DNA of 64,000 bases from CAZYBO01 sp964645205 (GCA_964645205.1 CAZYBO010000003.1:186001-250000); one strand, 5' to 3'. Numbered from the stretch's first letter, positions 27,631 through 36,880 are shown. Made by a program: numbers and translations. The notes: generated by a model not told the origin, from the sequence alone.

Positions 27631-27878
27631 AAGAGTATCCTTTTACTGGCGTTATAGCGCTACCCGCACTATGCGGGCAATGCCGGAGTCTGAATAAAGG
27701 CATAAACCTTTGCCTCTTTTAGAAACGTCAGGGAAAAAGAATATCGGGTAACGATAGTCTAATCTGTGCATAGCATCGCACAAACTGTCATCAAAAAAGA
27801 GTACTGCCAAACTCGGGGCGGTTTTATACTGTCCTCGGGCAAAAGTCTAGTAAAATCATAGAATTCTACCAAAAGTCT
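27631..27878 (-). promoter_or_regulatory. Long leader and promoter region of the cold-shock gene
   Basis: On the minus strand a TATAAA box (27823-27828) predicts a start near 27816 and a leader of roughly 185 nt. Near the start codon is a CCCGC/GCGGG hairpin (27663-27677). Upstream of the -10 box the 9-mer AGACTTTTG occurs twice exactly 30 bp apart (27840-27848 and 27870-27878), the first copy overlapping the -35 region. No RNA-thermometer family is claimed. Confidence 0.45.
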
Positions 27879-27907
27879 TTGTAATTACCTCCTAAACAGG
27901 CAAAAAC

Positions 27908-28891
27908 TCAAGGCGCAGGGCGGTAATGCCACTCCGTCAGCATGGTTTTGGTATTAGCGCTGAAGTTATTGTCTGACATAAGTAATATCCTCGTCGTACC
28001 GTCTGCCATAGCGGATACGGCAACGCCCTCGGTATTGCCGATGCCCGACCTGCCGTCCAGCGAGATCAAGGCCTCACCTTTTATCACCTGCCCGGGGCGT
28101 ATATCGGCGCTGCGTATGCGTCGCGGGGTGCATTTCATGCCGCTTGCTCCCACCCCGCGTTCAATCGCCAGCACGTCTCCGTTAGGCAGGACGGCAATGT
28201 CGGACAACGAAAAATTCCACGCAAGTTCATACGCAACCTGTTGCACGCCGCCCTTTTTATCAATCAGCCAGCCGCGCACGTAACCTTTCTCGTCGCGGCC
28301 GCCTTCCGCAAAGGCAAGGACAGAACCCGAAGGAAGCTCGGTAATCGCCTCGAACCCGCCGTTGAATTCCAGCGATTTCACAAGCTCGTCTGGCAGCGGC
28401 AGCGCGCTTGAGGGTCTGCGCGTGGCGAGGCTGTAGCGCTCGATACGATGCTGGCGCTCAAACGAAATCAGCGCGGTGTTATCCTGATAGACCACTATGC
28501 TTTCACTGTCGTCCGCGCTTCCTGCAAGCGGTTTCCCCTGTGCGTCCAACAGCGGCTCGATCACTGCCTGTATTCTGGTCACAGAAGCAAGGTTTTTGCC
28601 GCCGATCGGAAGCAGCACCATCGACCCCTTATCCGAAAGCGCGAGCAGGTTGCGATCCTTCGTCCAGCCGATGGTGGACAACCCGCCGAACGCAGGATTG
28701 GCGGAAGCGAGCGTCCATGCCCCACGGAACTCGATAGCGCCGATACGCTGGCCGGGATTGAGCACATTGCCCGCGTAGGTTATGTCCGCAGGCAGCATAA
28801 TAACTTCTGCAGTTTCCGCATGCGCATATCTGGCTGTAATGAAAGTAAAAACCACACAAGCGGCCAGATGTTTCCATCCGATATACGTCAT
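27908..28891 (-). CDS. Exported esterase-like/phytase-like beta-propeller protein
   Basis: A 327-residue exported protein. The signal peptide (about 1-24, ending ARYAHA) is followed by a repeat-rich beta-propeller-like body of the 'esterase-like activity of phytase' family: LSTIGWTKDRNLLALSDKG, DSESIVVYQDNTALISFERQHRIERY, GFEAITELPSGSVLAFAEGG, DIAVLPNGDVLAIERGVG and NTEGVAVSAMADGTTRILLMSDNNF. Substrate unknown. ATG at 28891 has GGGGAAG 4 bases upstream and opens the signal peptide; an upstream in-frame start would overlap the divergent aguB gene. Confidence 0.85.
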   Translation of the reverse strand: MTYIGWKHLAACVVFTFITARYAHAETAEVIMLPADITYAGNVLNPGQRIGAIEFRGAWTLASANPAFGGLSTIGWTKDRNLLALSDKGSMVLLPIGGKNLASVTRIQAVIEPLLDAQGKPLAGSADDSESIVVYQDNTALISFERQHRIERYSLATRRPSSALPLPDELVKSLEFNGGFEAITELPSGSVLAFAEGGRDEKGYVRGWLIDKKGGVQQVAYELAWNFSLSDIAVLPNGDVLAIERGVGASGMKCTPRRIRSADIRPGQVIKGEALISLDGRSGIGNTEGVAVSAMADGTTRILLMSDNNFSANTKTMLTEWHYRPAP

Positions 28892-28964
28892 AGGCTTCCC
28901 CGTTGAGTTATCAATTATTTTCCTGTAAAGACACTGCAACCACTGTACAGGAGTAAAACGCCAA

Positions 28965-29852
28965 ATGCCACGCCTTGCCAAGCCTTTTTCCATCGGCCTT
29001 CTCCAGATGCGCTATGCCGGTTCGCCGGAAGCGAGCCTTAAGCACGCCTGTGCCATGCTGGAAGAAGCGGCGGCCAAAGGCGTGCAGGTGGCGTGCCTGC
29101 CGGAGTTATTTCTCACCGACTATTTCTGCCAGCGACTCGACCCTGCCGTGTTCGACCTCGCCGAACCCATCGACGGCCCCACCAACCGGGCGCTCGCCGC
29201 CGTTGCAAAAAAAACCGGCATGGTGATCGTCAGCTCCATCTTTGAAAAAGCTGCCGCCGGGCTGCATTTCAATACGGCGGTAGTGATCGAGCGCGATGGC
29301 AGCATCAAAGGCGCATACCGCAAGATGCACATCCCGCACGACCCGTTGTTTGAAGAAAAATATTACTTCACGCCAGGCGATCTGGGTTTTAAAAGTTTTG
29401 ACACCATGGCAGGCAACATCGGCACCCTCGTCTGCTGGGATCAATGGTATCCCGAAGCGGCGCGGCTTACCGCCATGCAGGGCGCAAGCGTACTCTTTTA
29501 TCCCACCGCCATCGGCTGGCACCCACGTGAAAAGGCGGAATACGGTGAGGCGCACGTATCCGCGTGGGAAACCGCCCAGCGCGCCCACGCCATCGCCAAC
29601 GGTGTCTATGTCGCGTCCGTCAACCGCATCGGTCATGAAGGCGCGAAAGACGGCGGCATCGAATTCTGGGGACATTCCTTCATCTGCGATCCCTACGGGC
29701 GTATGCTCGCCGTCGGCAGCCACGATAAGGAAGAAATTCTTATCGCCACGTGCGATCCCGCATTGATCGAAGACACGCGCCGCAACTGGCCGTTCTTCCG
29801 CGACCGCCGCATCGACGCCTACGGCGGCATCACCCAGCGTTTCGGGAATTAG
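28965..29852 (+). CDS. aguB: N-carbamoylputrescine amidase
   Basis: A 295-residue nitrilase-superfamily enzyme that hydrolyses N-carbamoylputrescine to putrescine, CO2 and ammonia. The Glu-Lys-Cys triad is visible in LPELFLTDYF, YRKMHIPHDPLFEEKYYF and GTLVCWDQWYPEAARL; the substrate-side pattern and the following agmatine deiminase fix the assignment. CAGGAG lies 9 bases upstream. It is divergent from the exported propeller gene, 73 bp away. The pair aguB-aguA makes putrescine from agmatine; the arginine decarboxylase is not in the window. Confidence 0.95.
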   Translation: MPRLAKPFSIGLLQMRYAGSPEASLKHACAMLEEAAAKGVQVACLPELFLTDYFCQRLDPAVFDLAEPIDGPTNRALAAVAKKTGMVIVSSIFEKAAAGLHFNTAVVIERDGSIKGAYRKMHIPHDPLFEEKYYFTPGDLGFKSFDTMAGNIGTLVCWDQWYPEAARLTAMQGASVLFYPTAIGWHPREKAEYGEAHVSAWETAQRAHAIANGVYVASVNRIGHEGAKDGGIEFWGHSFICDPYGRMLAVGSHDKEEILIATCDPALIEDTRRNWPFFRDRRIDAYGGITQRFGN

Positions 29853-29855
29853 CCC

Positions 29856-30881
29856 ATGAGAATGCCCGCCGAATGGGAAAAGCAAAAAGCGACATGGCTC
29901 GCATGGCCGCACAACAAGGAAGACTGGCCGGATAAATTCGCGCCGATCCCGTGGGTCTATGCCGAGATCATCCGAAATCTCGCAGAAGTCCAGCGCGTGC
30001 GCCTTGTAGTAGCGAACGAAAAACAGCAATCCATTGCCAAAGACGTATTGAAACGCGCAGGCGTGGCGATGGCGAAAGTCGATTTCATCATCGCACCCAC
30101 CGACCGCGTATGGCTGCGCGATTCCGGCGCGATCTTCGTACGCGATGCGGATAAGAAACTCGCTATGCTCGACTGGCGTTTCAACGCATGGGCAAAATAC
30201 GACAACCACAAGCGCGACGATAAAATCCCCATGCACATGGCCGCCGAGCTGGGCTACCCGTCCATCCAGCCGATGCACAAGGGCAAGCGCGTGGTCTTGG
30301 AAGGCGGCTCCATCGACGTCAACGGGCATGGCACGCTCCTGACCACGGAAGAATGTCTGCTCAGCTCCGTTCAAGAGCGCAATCCCGGTTTTAAACGCGG
30401 CGATTACGAAGCGGTGTTTGAAAAATATCTTGGCATCAAGCAAGTCGTATGGCTGGGCAACGGCATCGTCGGCGACGACACGCACGGGCATGTGGACGAT
30501 CTCTCGCGCTTCGTCGATGCGAACACCGTCGTCACCGTCGTGGAAAAGAATGCGAAGGACGAAAACCACGCGCTGCTTAAAGACAATCTCAAACGCCTGA
30601 AAACGGCACGCGACCAGAACGGCAAACAGCTTACCGTAGTTGAGTTGCCGATGCCGCGCCCGCTGATATTCGAAGGCCAACGCCTACCCGCATCCTATGC
30701 CAATTTCCTTATCGCCAACCATCTCGTGCTGGTTCCCACCTTTAATGATCCAGCAGATCGTACGGTGCTGAATATCCTCGCCGAATGTTTCCCGAAGCAT
30801 GACATCGTAGGCATTCATGCCGTCGATTTAGTGTGGGGACTTGGCACCATCCACTGCATGAGCCAGCAGGAACCGGCATGA
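29856..30881 (+). CDS. aguA: Agmatine deiminase
   Basis: A 341-residue guanidine-modifying enzyme (peptidylarginine deiminase fold) converting agmatine to N-carbamoylputrescine and ammonia. Diagnostic are MPAEWEKQKATWLAWPHN, DRVWLRDSGAIFV, VLEGGSIDVNGHGTLLTTEECLL, GDDTHGHVDDLSRFV and the terminal catalytic Cys in GLGTIHCMSQQ. It begins 4 bp after aguB and its stop codon overlaps the start of the YihY-family gene. Confidence 0.96.
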   Translation: MRMPAEWEKQKATWLAWPHNKEDWPDKFAPIPWVYAEIIRNLAEVQRVRLVVANEKQQSIAKDVLKRAGVAMAKVDFIIAPTDRVWLRDSGAIFVRDADKKLAMLDWRFNAWAKYDNHKRDDKIPMHMAAELGYPSIQPMHKGKRVVLEGGSIDVNGHGTLLTTEECLLSSVQERNPGFKRGDYEAVFEKYLGIKQVVWLGNGIVGDDTHGHVDDLSRFVDANTVVTVVEKNAKDENHALLKDNLKRLKTARDQNGKQLTVVELPMPRPLIFEGQRLPASYANFLIANHLVLVPTFNDPADRTVLNILAECFPKHDIVGIHAVDLVWGLGTIHCMSQQEPA

Positions 30882-31768
30882 TCCGCGCATCGTGGACATG
30901 TCTGCACAAGGCGATCATCAATACCGTCAACCATGACGGGATAGAGCATGCGGGTTATCTCGCTTTCCTCGGCCTGCTCGCTATGTTTCCTTTTCTTGTG
31001 TTCGTTTTCGCCATCATCGGATTTCTGGGCGAGGGACAAGCGGGCGCATCGTTCATCGCCCATGCGTTACAGGCGCTGCCCAACCATGTCGCCGATGCGT
31101 TGAAACCTCGCGTTCTGGAAATCGTCTCCGGCCCCCCGCAAGGGCTGGTCACCGCCGCCATTCTGGGTGCGGTATGGACGGCGTCCTCGGCCGTGGAAGG
31201 CTTGCGCACGGTACTCAACCGCGCCTACCACGTCGCCACGCCGCCCGCCTACTGGTTTCGTCGTTCGCTCAGCGTATTGCAGTTGCTGCTGTTTACCTTC
31301 ATCCTTGTAGTGGGTATGACGCTGGTGATTTTCATCCCGCTCGCTCTGCACCATATCGAAGGCTGGCTCGGCGTGGCCTTCATCTCTGCAAATGAAGAAT
31401 ATCTGGGGCGCGTGGCCTTTATCACTACTATCGCCCTGATGTTTTCGGCAGTGGCGGGTATCTACTACCTGATCCCCAATATACGCCAGCACTTCGTGAC
31501 CGTAGCTCCCGGCGCACTCGTGGTGGTGGCTCTATGGCTGGGCGCGGCGCACCTGTTTACGCTCTATTTGTCGAATTTCAACCAGGTAAGCCTGATTTAC
31601 GGCAGCCTCGGCGGGATTATCGCTGCGCTGGTGTTCTTCTACATATGCAATATCATCTTCATCTTCGGGGCTGAATTGAACCACCAGATAGCCAATATCC
31701 TGGGCCTGCGCACTGTCGAACGCGAGGCGGTTATCGCAGAGACGGACACCAGCGATACGATGGATTAG
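30878..31768 (+). CDS. YihY/BrkB family inner-membrane protein
   Basis: A 296-residue membrane protein with six predicted helices and the YihY signature (HDGIEHAGYLAFLGLLAMFPFLVFV near the start, then AILGAVWTASSAVEGLRTVLNRAYHV, and YGSLGGIIAALVFFYICNIIFIFGAELNHQIA at the end). It is often mis-annotated as ribonuclease BN; the true function is not established. ATG at 30878 overlaps the aguA stop (ATGA), implying co-expression with polyamine synthesis, though no functional link is known. Confidence 0.9.
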   Translation: MIRASWTCLHKAIINTVNHDGIEHAGYLAFLGLLAMFPFLVFVFAIIGFLGEGQAGASFIAHALQALPNHVADALKPRVLEIVSGPPQGLVTAAILGAVWTASSAVEGLRTVLNRAYHVATPPAYWFRRSLSVLQLLLFTFILVVGMTLVIFIPLALHHIEGWLGVAFISANEEYLGRVAFITTIALMFSAVAGIYYLIPNIRQHFVTVAPGALVVVALWLGAAHLFTLYLSNFNQVSLIYGSLGGIIAALVFFYICNIIFIFGAELNHQIANILGLRTVEREAVIAETDTSDTMD

Positions 31769-31855
31769 CGCCATTTTCCGGTTGCTATTCCCTCAATAAT
31801 TTACTAATTATTAATACTGTTGTTTTATCGTTTCCGCACATTTCAGGGTTATTTT

Positions 31856-32557
31856 ATGCGCCATCTCCTCGCCCTATCCGTTGCCATCGCAACCGTTGCA
31901 ACCGCGTCGGCAAGTCATGCGGAAACTTGCTGTCGTAGCGTGCCAAGCTGGTATATCGGACTTGGCGGCGGCGCGGTATTCCTCGACGATGCCGACATCA
32001 ACGTCACCGGCACCTCGTTCCTCGGCAACCTCGCTACCGATTACGATGCCGGGTTCGGCATGCAGGCGACGTTCGGCTACCGCATATCTCCTTATTTCCG
32101 CGCTGAAACAGAATTCTCTTACCGCAGCAATACACTTAATACGGTCAACGGCGTCGACCCCGGCAATTTCCTGTCCGGCGGCAGCGGCCACCCCGAACAG
32201 ACCGTAAAGGCGTTCATGGCCAACGGGTATTTCGATCTCGACAACCGCTCTTACTTCACGCCGTATGTCGGCGCAGGCGCGGGCATTGCCGATCTCGACA
32301 CCGGCACTAGCCTGAGCGCCGGAACAGAAACGCATAAACTCAAGGATTGGGTGCTGGCCTACCAGTTCATGGGCGGCGTGGCCTACGGCGCGGGCGGCAA
32401 CGACCCGAAATTCCCGTTTGAACTCTATCTCGAGTACCGCTACTTCACCACTGAAGACGGTGAAGTAGAATATCCTTCGGTTGCAGGCGGCTATGTCCGT
32501 TCGTTCAGCCACACCTCGCAGAACATCATGATCGGCGGAAGGATGTATCTGTTCTAG
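31856..32557 (+). CDS. Outer-membrane beta-barrel protein
   Basis: A 233-residue exported protein: signal peptide (about 1-22, ending ASHA), a short CCRSVPSWYIGLGGG start typical of an OmpA-like or OmpW-like eight-stranded barrel, alternating aromatic strands (FRAETEFSYRSNTL, YFDLDNRSYFTPYVGAGAGIADL, FPFELYLEYRYF) and a last strand ending in Phe (IMIGGRMYLF), which is the BAM signal. No peptidoglycan-binding domain. ATG 31856 is preceded by AGGG; an in-frame start 36 bases upstream adds a non-signal-like extension. Its end overlaps the convergent prepilin-peptidase gene by 4 bp. Confidence 0.88.
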   Translation: MRHLLALSVAIATVATASASHAETCCRSVPSWYIGLGGGAVFLDDADINVTGTSFLGNLATDYDAGFGMQATFGYRISPYFRAETEFSYRSNTLNTVNGVDPGNFLSGGSGHPEQTVKAFMANGYFDLDNRSYFTPYVGAGAGIADLDTGTSLSAGTETHKLKDWVLAYQFMGGVAYGAGGNDPKFPFELYLEYRYFTTEDGEVEYPSVAGGYVRSFSHTSQNIMIGGRMYLF

Positions 32558-33039
32558 GCAATCACCGCCAGCGGCACATGCCCGATGCGCATAAGCATCA
32601 GGAACGCCAGCGCGATGGCTACCCCGTAAGGAATCGGTTCACGGTCGCGTAGAATGCGCGGCAGCTTCTGCATTTTCAGGAACGGTGAGAATTTTCGCGC
32701 CACCAGCACGAGTATCGAAAATACGCCGCCGAAAATCCCGAACAGGAAAATAAACTCCAGCAGGTTGGAAAACCCAACCCACAACGCGCAGGCGGTGATC
32801 AGCTTGACATCGCCCCCGCCCATCCACTTCATAGCAAAAAATCCATAGCCCACGGCGAATACGGCAAGCATGCCTGCCAGCGCCATCAGCCAGTCCACCG
32901 CCACCGGTGAAAGCAGTACCGCCAGCGGATAGGTTACGACCAGCGCGCCGGTCAGCCAATTAGGAATAATATAGCTGCGCACATCGAACCATAAAACGGC
33001 CAACATGCTGAAAATGAGATATATTGTTACAATCGTCAT
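32554..33039 (-). CDS. A24-family prepilin peptidase (CpaA/TadV-like)
   Basis: A 161-residue inner-membrane aspartyl protease lacking the methylase domain, as in CpaA/TadV. The two catalytic aspartates are in WFDVRSYIIPNWL (about residue 19) and MKWMGGGDVKLITA (about residue 76). Four to five helices are predicted. Such enzymes cleave Flp-type pilin precursors for Tad/Cpa pili. No pilin or other tad/cpa gene is next to it here. It is divergent from the hydrolase that starts the presumed arabinose cluster. Confidence 0.9.
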   Translation of the reverse strand: MTIVTIYLIFSMLAVLWFDVRSYIIPNWLTGALVVTYPLAVLLSPVAVDWLMALAGMLAVFAVGYGFFAMKWMGGGDVKLITACALWVGFSNLLEFIFLFGIFGGVFSILVLVARKFSPFLKMQKLPRILRDREPIPYGVAIALAFLMLMRIGHVPLAVIA

Positions 33040-33127
33040 AACGCATCCTCCGCTGGGATTCTATGCAGGATTAGTGTAACGGTAACCTTTAGGCAACCAG
33101 TTTGATGCTATAATGGGAGGCAACCTA

Positions 33128-33970
33128 GTGAAAAGACGCATGACCGCTTTCCTGCTGACGCTGCTGACGCTTTACGGACTGCTGGTCGTATGCATGTATA
33201 CATTCCAGCGCAGCCTGCTCTATCACCCCGATAAACATATTAGCGCACCCGAACAATACGGATTGCAGGGTTTTCGTGACCTCCGCACCACCGCAACCGA
33301 CGGAGTGGAAGTGCAGCTCTGGTATCGTGACGCCGCGGAAGGCTACCCTACGATTCTCTACTATCATGGCAATGCTTCCCATATCGGCGATCGCGCCGGA
33401 ATCCTTGCGGCGCTGGCCGGTAAGGGCTTCGGCCTGCTGGCGCTGAGTTACCGCGGCTACGGAAAAAGCGGCGGTGAACCGACCGAACAAGGTATTTACC
33501 ATGACGCACGCGCAGCCGTTGCGTTCCTCACCCGAACGCAAGGCATTCCGTTAAATCGCATTCTGTTTTTCGGCGAATCGCTCGGCACCGGTGTCGCCGT
33601 GCAGATGGCCACCGAATATCAGGTCGCCGGACTTATCCTTCAGGCGGCATACACGTCGGTTGCTGCGCGCGCGGCGGAGATTTATTTCTACATTCCCGTG
33701 CAGATGCTGATAAAAGATCGCTTTGATTCGCTGAGAAAAATTGCACACGTAAAAGCTCCGCTACTACTGTTCCACGGCGAGCGCGACCTGACGATACCTG
33801 TCAGGCAGGGCGAGGCGTTGTTTGCCGCCGCCACATCGCCTAAGCGTTCGTTTTATTTCCCCGATATTGCCCACAATGATTTTGACAGCGGTGTCATTTC
33901 GGCGCATGTTCTAGACTTCGCGAAAGAACAGCACCTGATCACACCTGCGCATGCCCAAGGAAAAGATTGA
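33128..33970 (+). CDS. Membrane-anchored alpha/beta hydrolase (BEM46-like)
   Basis: A 280-residue hydrolase. An N-terminal hydrophobic helix (about 5-25) anchors it, followed by ILYYHGNASHIGDRAGIL, the nucleophile elbow FFGESLGTGVAVQ (Ser), the acid in LLLFHGERDLTIPV and the His in PDIAHNDFDS. The group resembles BEM46/Abhd13-like hydrolases; the substrate is not known. I favour GTG at 33128, which has GGGAGG 7 bases upstream, over ATG at 33113, which overlaps a TATAAT-like box (33109-33114). The last 20 bp overlap the DprE1-like gene. Confidence 0.85.
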   Translation: MKRRMTAFLLTLLTLYGLLVVCMYTFQRSLLYHPDKHISAPEQYGLQGFRDLRTTATDGVEVQLWYRDAAEGYPTILYYHGNASHIGDRAGILAALAGKGFGLLALSYRGYGKSGGEPTEQGIYHDARAAVAFLTRTQGIPLNRILFFGESLGTGVAVQMATEYQVAGLILQAAYTSVAARAAEIYFYIPVQMLIKDRFDSLRKIAHVKAPLLLFHGERDLTIPVRQGEALFAAATSPKRSFYFPDIAHNDFDSGVISAHVLDFAKEQHLITPAHAQGKD

Positions 33971-35309
33971 ACGCTTACATGGCTGGGGACGCACCCCGAT
34001 CGCCGATTGCCTGAGTTTTCGCCCTGAAAAGCAGCGTGAACTGCACGAAATCGTGACGAATCATGCCGACCCTGTCATTGCCCGCGGCATGGGGCGAGCT
34101 TATGGCGATGCCGCCATGCAACCCACCGGCGTTATACGCACCGGACGCCTCGACCATTTCATCGAATTCGATCCGCATCAGGGTATTGTGCGAGCGCAAG
34201 CGGGCGTTACGCTTGCCGATATTATGGCGATTTGTGTGCCCAAAGGCTGGCTGCCGCCGGTGATCCCCGGCACGCGCCACGTCACGCTCGGTGGTGCATT
34301 CGCCTGCAATATCCACGGAAAAAACCATTACCGCGAGGGCGATTTCGCCGAGCATGTGCCGTCCATCCGCCTCCTGCTCGCCAGCGGCGAATCCATCGAG
34401 TGTTCGCCCGAATCGCACGGCGATATTTTCTGGGCAACTGCAGGCGGCATGGGCATGACCGGCATCATCGAGGAAGTATCGCTGAAGCTCAAACCCATCG
34501 CCTCGGCATCCCTCAGCACCGTCGGCTACCGCGTCAGCTCCATCGAGGATATGGTAGGCGCCTTCGAGCATTACCGTAACCAATCTGATCATATGGTCGG
34601 CTGGATCGACCCAACAGGCAAGGCCGAACATATCGGCTGCGGCGTGTTTTCAGCGGCGAACCACATCACCACCGGCGACGGCGGCCTTCCGCTTGCCACC
34701 TACGCGCCGAAGAAAGCACGCGTCAACATCCCCTTCCCTGTTCCACCCCTGCTGCTCAACCGTTATACGATGGCACTGTACAATCGCTGGCGTTTCCGCA
34801 AGTACGACGCCCACCGCAAAACCGAAAATAACGGGTTCGACCATTTCTTCCATCCGCTCGACGGCATCGGCAACTGGAACCGGCTCTACGGAGCAAATGG
34901 CCTCCTGCAATACCAGTGCGTATTGCCGGAAACGCCGGACATTGCGCGCAATCTGCGCGCCCTGCTAACGGCTATCGGCCAGCACCGCATGTCACCTTTC
35001 CTCGCTGTCATCAAATATCATCGCGAGAGCAAGGGTATGCTCACCTTTCCCATGCGCGGCTACAGCCTCGCGCTTGATTTCCTGGCCACCCCGCGTGTGC
35101 GTTCGCTCTTGCCGCAACTCGACCGCTGGGTAACCGACCATAACGGCCGCGTCTATCTCGCCAAGGACGCCTCGCTTTCAGCCGAATCGTTCACGCAGAT
35201 GTATAAGCAAGCGGGGCACGATTGGCACGACCTCATCTGCGACCTCGACCCGCACGGGCGCTTCGCCTCGATGATGTCCAAGAGGCTGCGATGGAAAAGC
35301 GTGCCCTGA
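33951..35309 (+). CDS. DprE1-like FAD-dependent polyprenylphosphoryl-ribose 2'-oxidase
   Basis: A 452-residue FAD-linked oxidase of the VAO fold resembling mycobacterial DprE1, which oxidises decaprenylphosphoryl-ribose at C2 on the way to the arabinose donor. Matching stretches are ARGMGRAYGDAAM, VIPGTRHVTLGGAFACNIHGKNHYREGDF, and the C-terminal VYLAKDASLSAESFTQMY, with Lys corresponding to Lys418 of the mycobacterial enzyme. At the position of the benzothiazinone-target Cys387 (in GWNICVDFP) this protein has Ala (GYSLALDF). It overlaps the hydrolase upstream and the GT-C gene downstream, forming a tight operon. Confidence 0.88.
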   Translation: MPKEKIERLHGWGRTPIADCLSFRPEKQRELHEIVTNHADPVIARGMGRAYGDAAMQPTGVIRTGRLDHFIEFDPHQGIVRAQAGVTLADIMAICVPKGWLPPVIPGTRHVTLGGAFACNIHGKNHYREGDFAEHVPSIRLLLASGESIECSPESHGDIFWATAGGMGMTGIIEEVSLKLKPIASASLSTVGYRVSSIEDMVGAFEHYRNQSDHMVGWIDPTGKAEHIGCGVFSAANHITTGDGGLPLATYAPKKARVNIPFPVPPLLLNRYTMALYNRWRFRKYDAHRKTENNGFDHFFHPLDGIGNWNRLYGANGLLQYQCVLPETPDIARNLRALLTAIGQHRMSPFLAVIKYHRESKGMLTFPMRGYSLALDFLATPRVRSLLPQLDRWVTDHNGRVYLAKDASLSAESFTQMYKQAGHDWHDLICDLDPHGRFASMMSKRLRWKSVP

Positions 35310-36880
35310 TTGCGATGCCGGTGTTCCAGTCCGGCGTGCGCTGCGCCGCGCTGGTTGCTCTGTTTCTCTATATGCTTTCTGCGGCATGGGTGAGCGAAGA
35401 CGCCTACATCACCTTCCGCGTAATCGATCATTTTTTTGAAGGGCACGGCCTACGCTGGAATATCAGCGAGCGCGTGCAAGTATACACGCACCCGCTGTGG
35501 ATGCTGCTGCACCTGCCGCTCTACGTGTTGAACCAGAATCTGTTTGTAAGCACGCTCATCCTGTCACTGGCCTGTAGTTTTTCTGCCGTTGCACTCACCC
35601 TGGCCACGGTGCGGCAATCGTTGAGAGTGATACTGGCGTGCCTATTGTTGCCCCTGGCCGCATGCAAATCTTTCATGGACTACACCAGCTCAGGTTTGGA
35701 AAATCCGCTAAGCTACCTTTTGTTCGCCGTATTCGGCTACCTGCTGGTACGTCGTTATGATCATCCCCGCTTCTGGTTTGCTGCGATGTTCACCGTATCG
35801 CTGGCGTTGCTCAACCGGCTCGACCTCATCATCTTTTATGCACCCGTTATGGTTTACATCGCCTTCACGCGGCGCAAGAACATCGCATGGGGTCAGCTAT
35901 TTCTGGGCATAATGCCGCTTATCGCATGGTTTGGATTTTCGCTGTTTTATTACGGCTTTCTCTTCCCCAATACTAAATACGCCAAGCTCGATACCGGTCT
36001 GAGTCTACTGCGTTATCTCGCGCAAGGGGTGCATTACATCAAATATCTGGCGGTAAAAGATACTACAGGTGCGGTGCTAATGCTCACGCCCCTCATCCTG
36101 CTTATGATCCCGCGCGTATTTTCCTTCCCCTCCCACGGGCTTATCCGCAGCCTGGTCGCGGGCATTTATATTTATGCCTGCTATATTGTCCTGATCGGCG
36201 GAGATTACATGGCGGGACGTTTCTGGTCGTTCCCGATTTTCGTGGGTGTGTGGCTGTGGTACGTCGCATCGCCAAGGATGCTCCGCCCGGATATATGGGT
36301 TGCCATCACTGCGCTGATAGGAGCGACATACGTCACTCCCATGATGTTCGACACCATCCGTAAAAATTGTGCGAAATGCCTGCGTCTGGAGCTTGCAGTC
36401 ATGGATGCGCAGGTGGTGCTGTATAAGAACCAGCTGGTCGCCGACTGGAACCCGCTGCGCCTGCGCACGGAGGGTGAGTTTTATTTTGCGAATTGCGGCA
36501 AGGAGCTGGATAAACCAGATGCAGCACGCGTGAAAAAAGTCTATTTCATCGGCATGTGCGGCTATTACGCTCCCCCGACGGCTCACCTGATCGATGAGCT
36601 GGCACTGGCCGACCCGCTGCTTGCACGCCTGCCAGCGGTACGTTACCAGAGCTTCTACATTGCCCATTTCCGGCGCAAACTACCCGAAGGCTATGAGCAG
36701 GCCATTAAGAGCGGCAGCGTAAAGTCACTTCACCCCGACCTCGCGGAGTACTATAAGAAACTGCAATTGATCATATCGGGCGACCTGTGGGACAGGGAAC
36801 GACTAGAGACGATCCTGCTATTTAACTTGGGATATTATGACCACTGGAAAGACAGCTACCTCCGAGCCTACCCGCAATAG
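35291..36880 (+). CDS. GT-C fold membrane glycosyltransferase, AftB-like
   Basis: A 529-residue integral membrane protein with about ten helices and a soluble C-terminal part (about 370-529). Near the N terminus is SEDAYITFRVIDHFFEGHGLRWNISERVQVYTHPLWMLL, whose acidic pair, GLRWN, ERV and YTHPLW match AftB-type (GT89) arabinofuranosyltransferases that use polyprenyl-phosphate arabinose. ATG at 35291 has AGAGG 5 bases upstream; it overlaps the DprE1-like gene by 19 bp. Given its partners, transfer of D-arabinofuranose in the periplasm is a reasonable inference; the acceptor is unknown. Confidence 0.8.
   Translation: MEKRALIAMPVFQSGVRCAALVALFLYMLSAAWVSEDAYITFRVIDHFFEGHGLRWNISERVQVYTHPLWMLLHLPLYVLNQNLFVSTLILSLACSFSAVALTLATVRQSLRVILACLLLPLAACKSFMDYTSSGLENPLSYLLFAVFGYLLVRRYDHPRFWFAAMFTVSLALLNRLDLIIFYAPVMVYIAFTRRKNIAWGQLFLGIMPLIAWFGFSLFYYGFLFPNTKYAKLDTGLSLLRYLAQGVHYIKYLAVKDTTGAVLMLTPLILLMIPRVFSFPSHGLIRSLVAGIYIYACYIVLIGGDYMAGRFWSFPIFVGVWLWYVASPRMLRPDIWVAITALIGATYVTPMMFDTIRKNCAKCLRLELAVMDAQVVLYKNQLVADWNPLRLRTEGEFYFANCGKELDKPDAARVKKVYFIGMCGYYAPPTAHLIDELALADPLLARLPAVRYQSFYIAHFRRKLPEGYEQAIKSGSVKSLHPDLAEYYKKLQLIISGDLWDRERLETILLFNLGYYDHWKDSYLRAYPQ

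Noticed and set aside
29106..30680. A 524-codon open frame on the minus strand opposite aguB and aguA.
   Set aside because: It is antisense to two clearly conserved enzymes, has no recognisable domain, and its composition (His/Phe/Val/Arg-rich) is that of a shadow frame in GC-biased codons.
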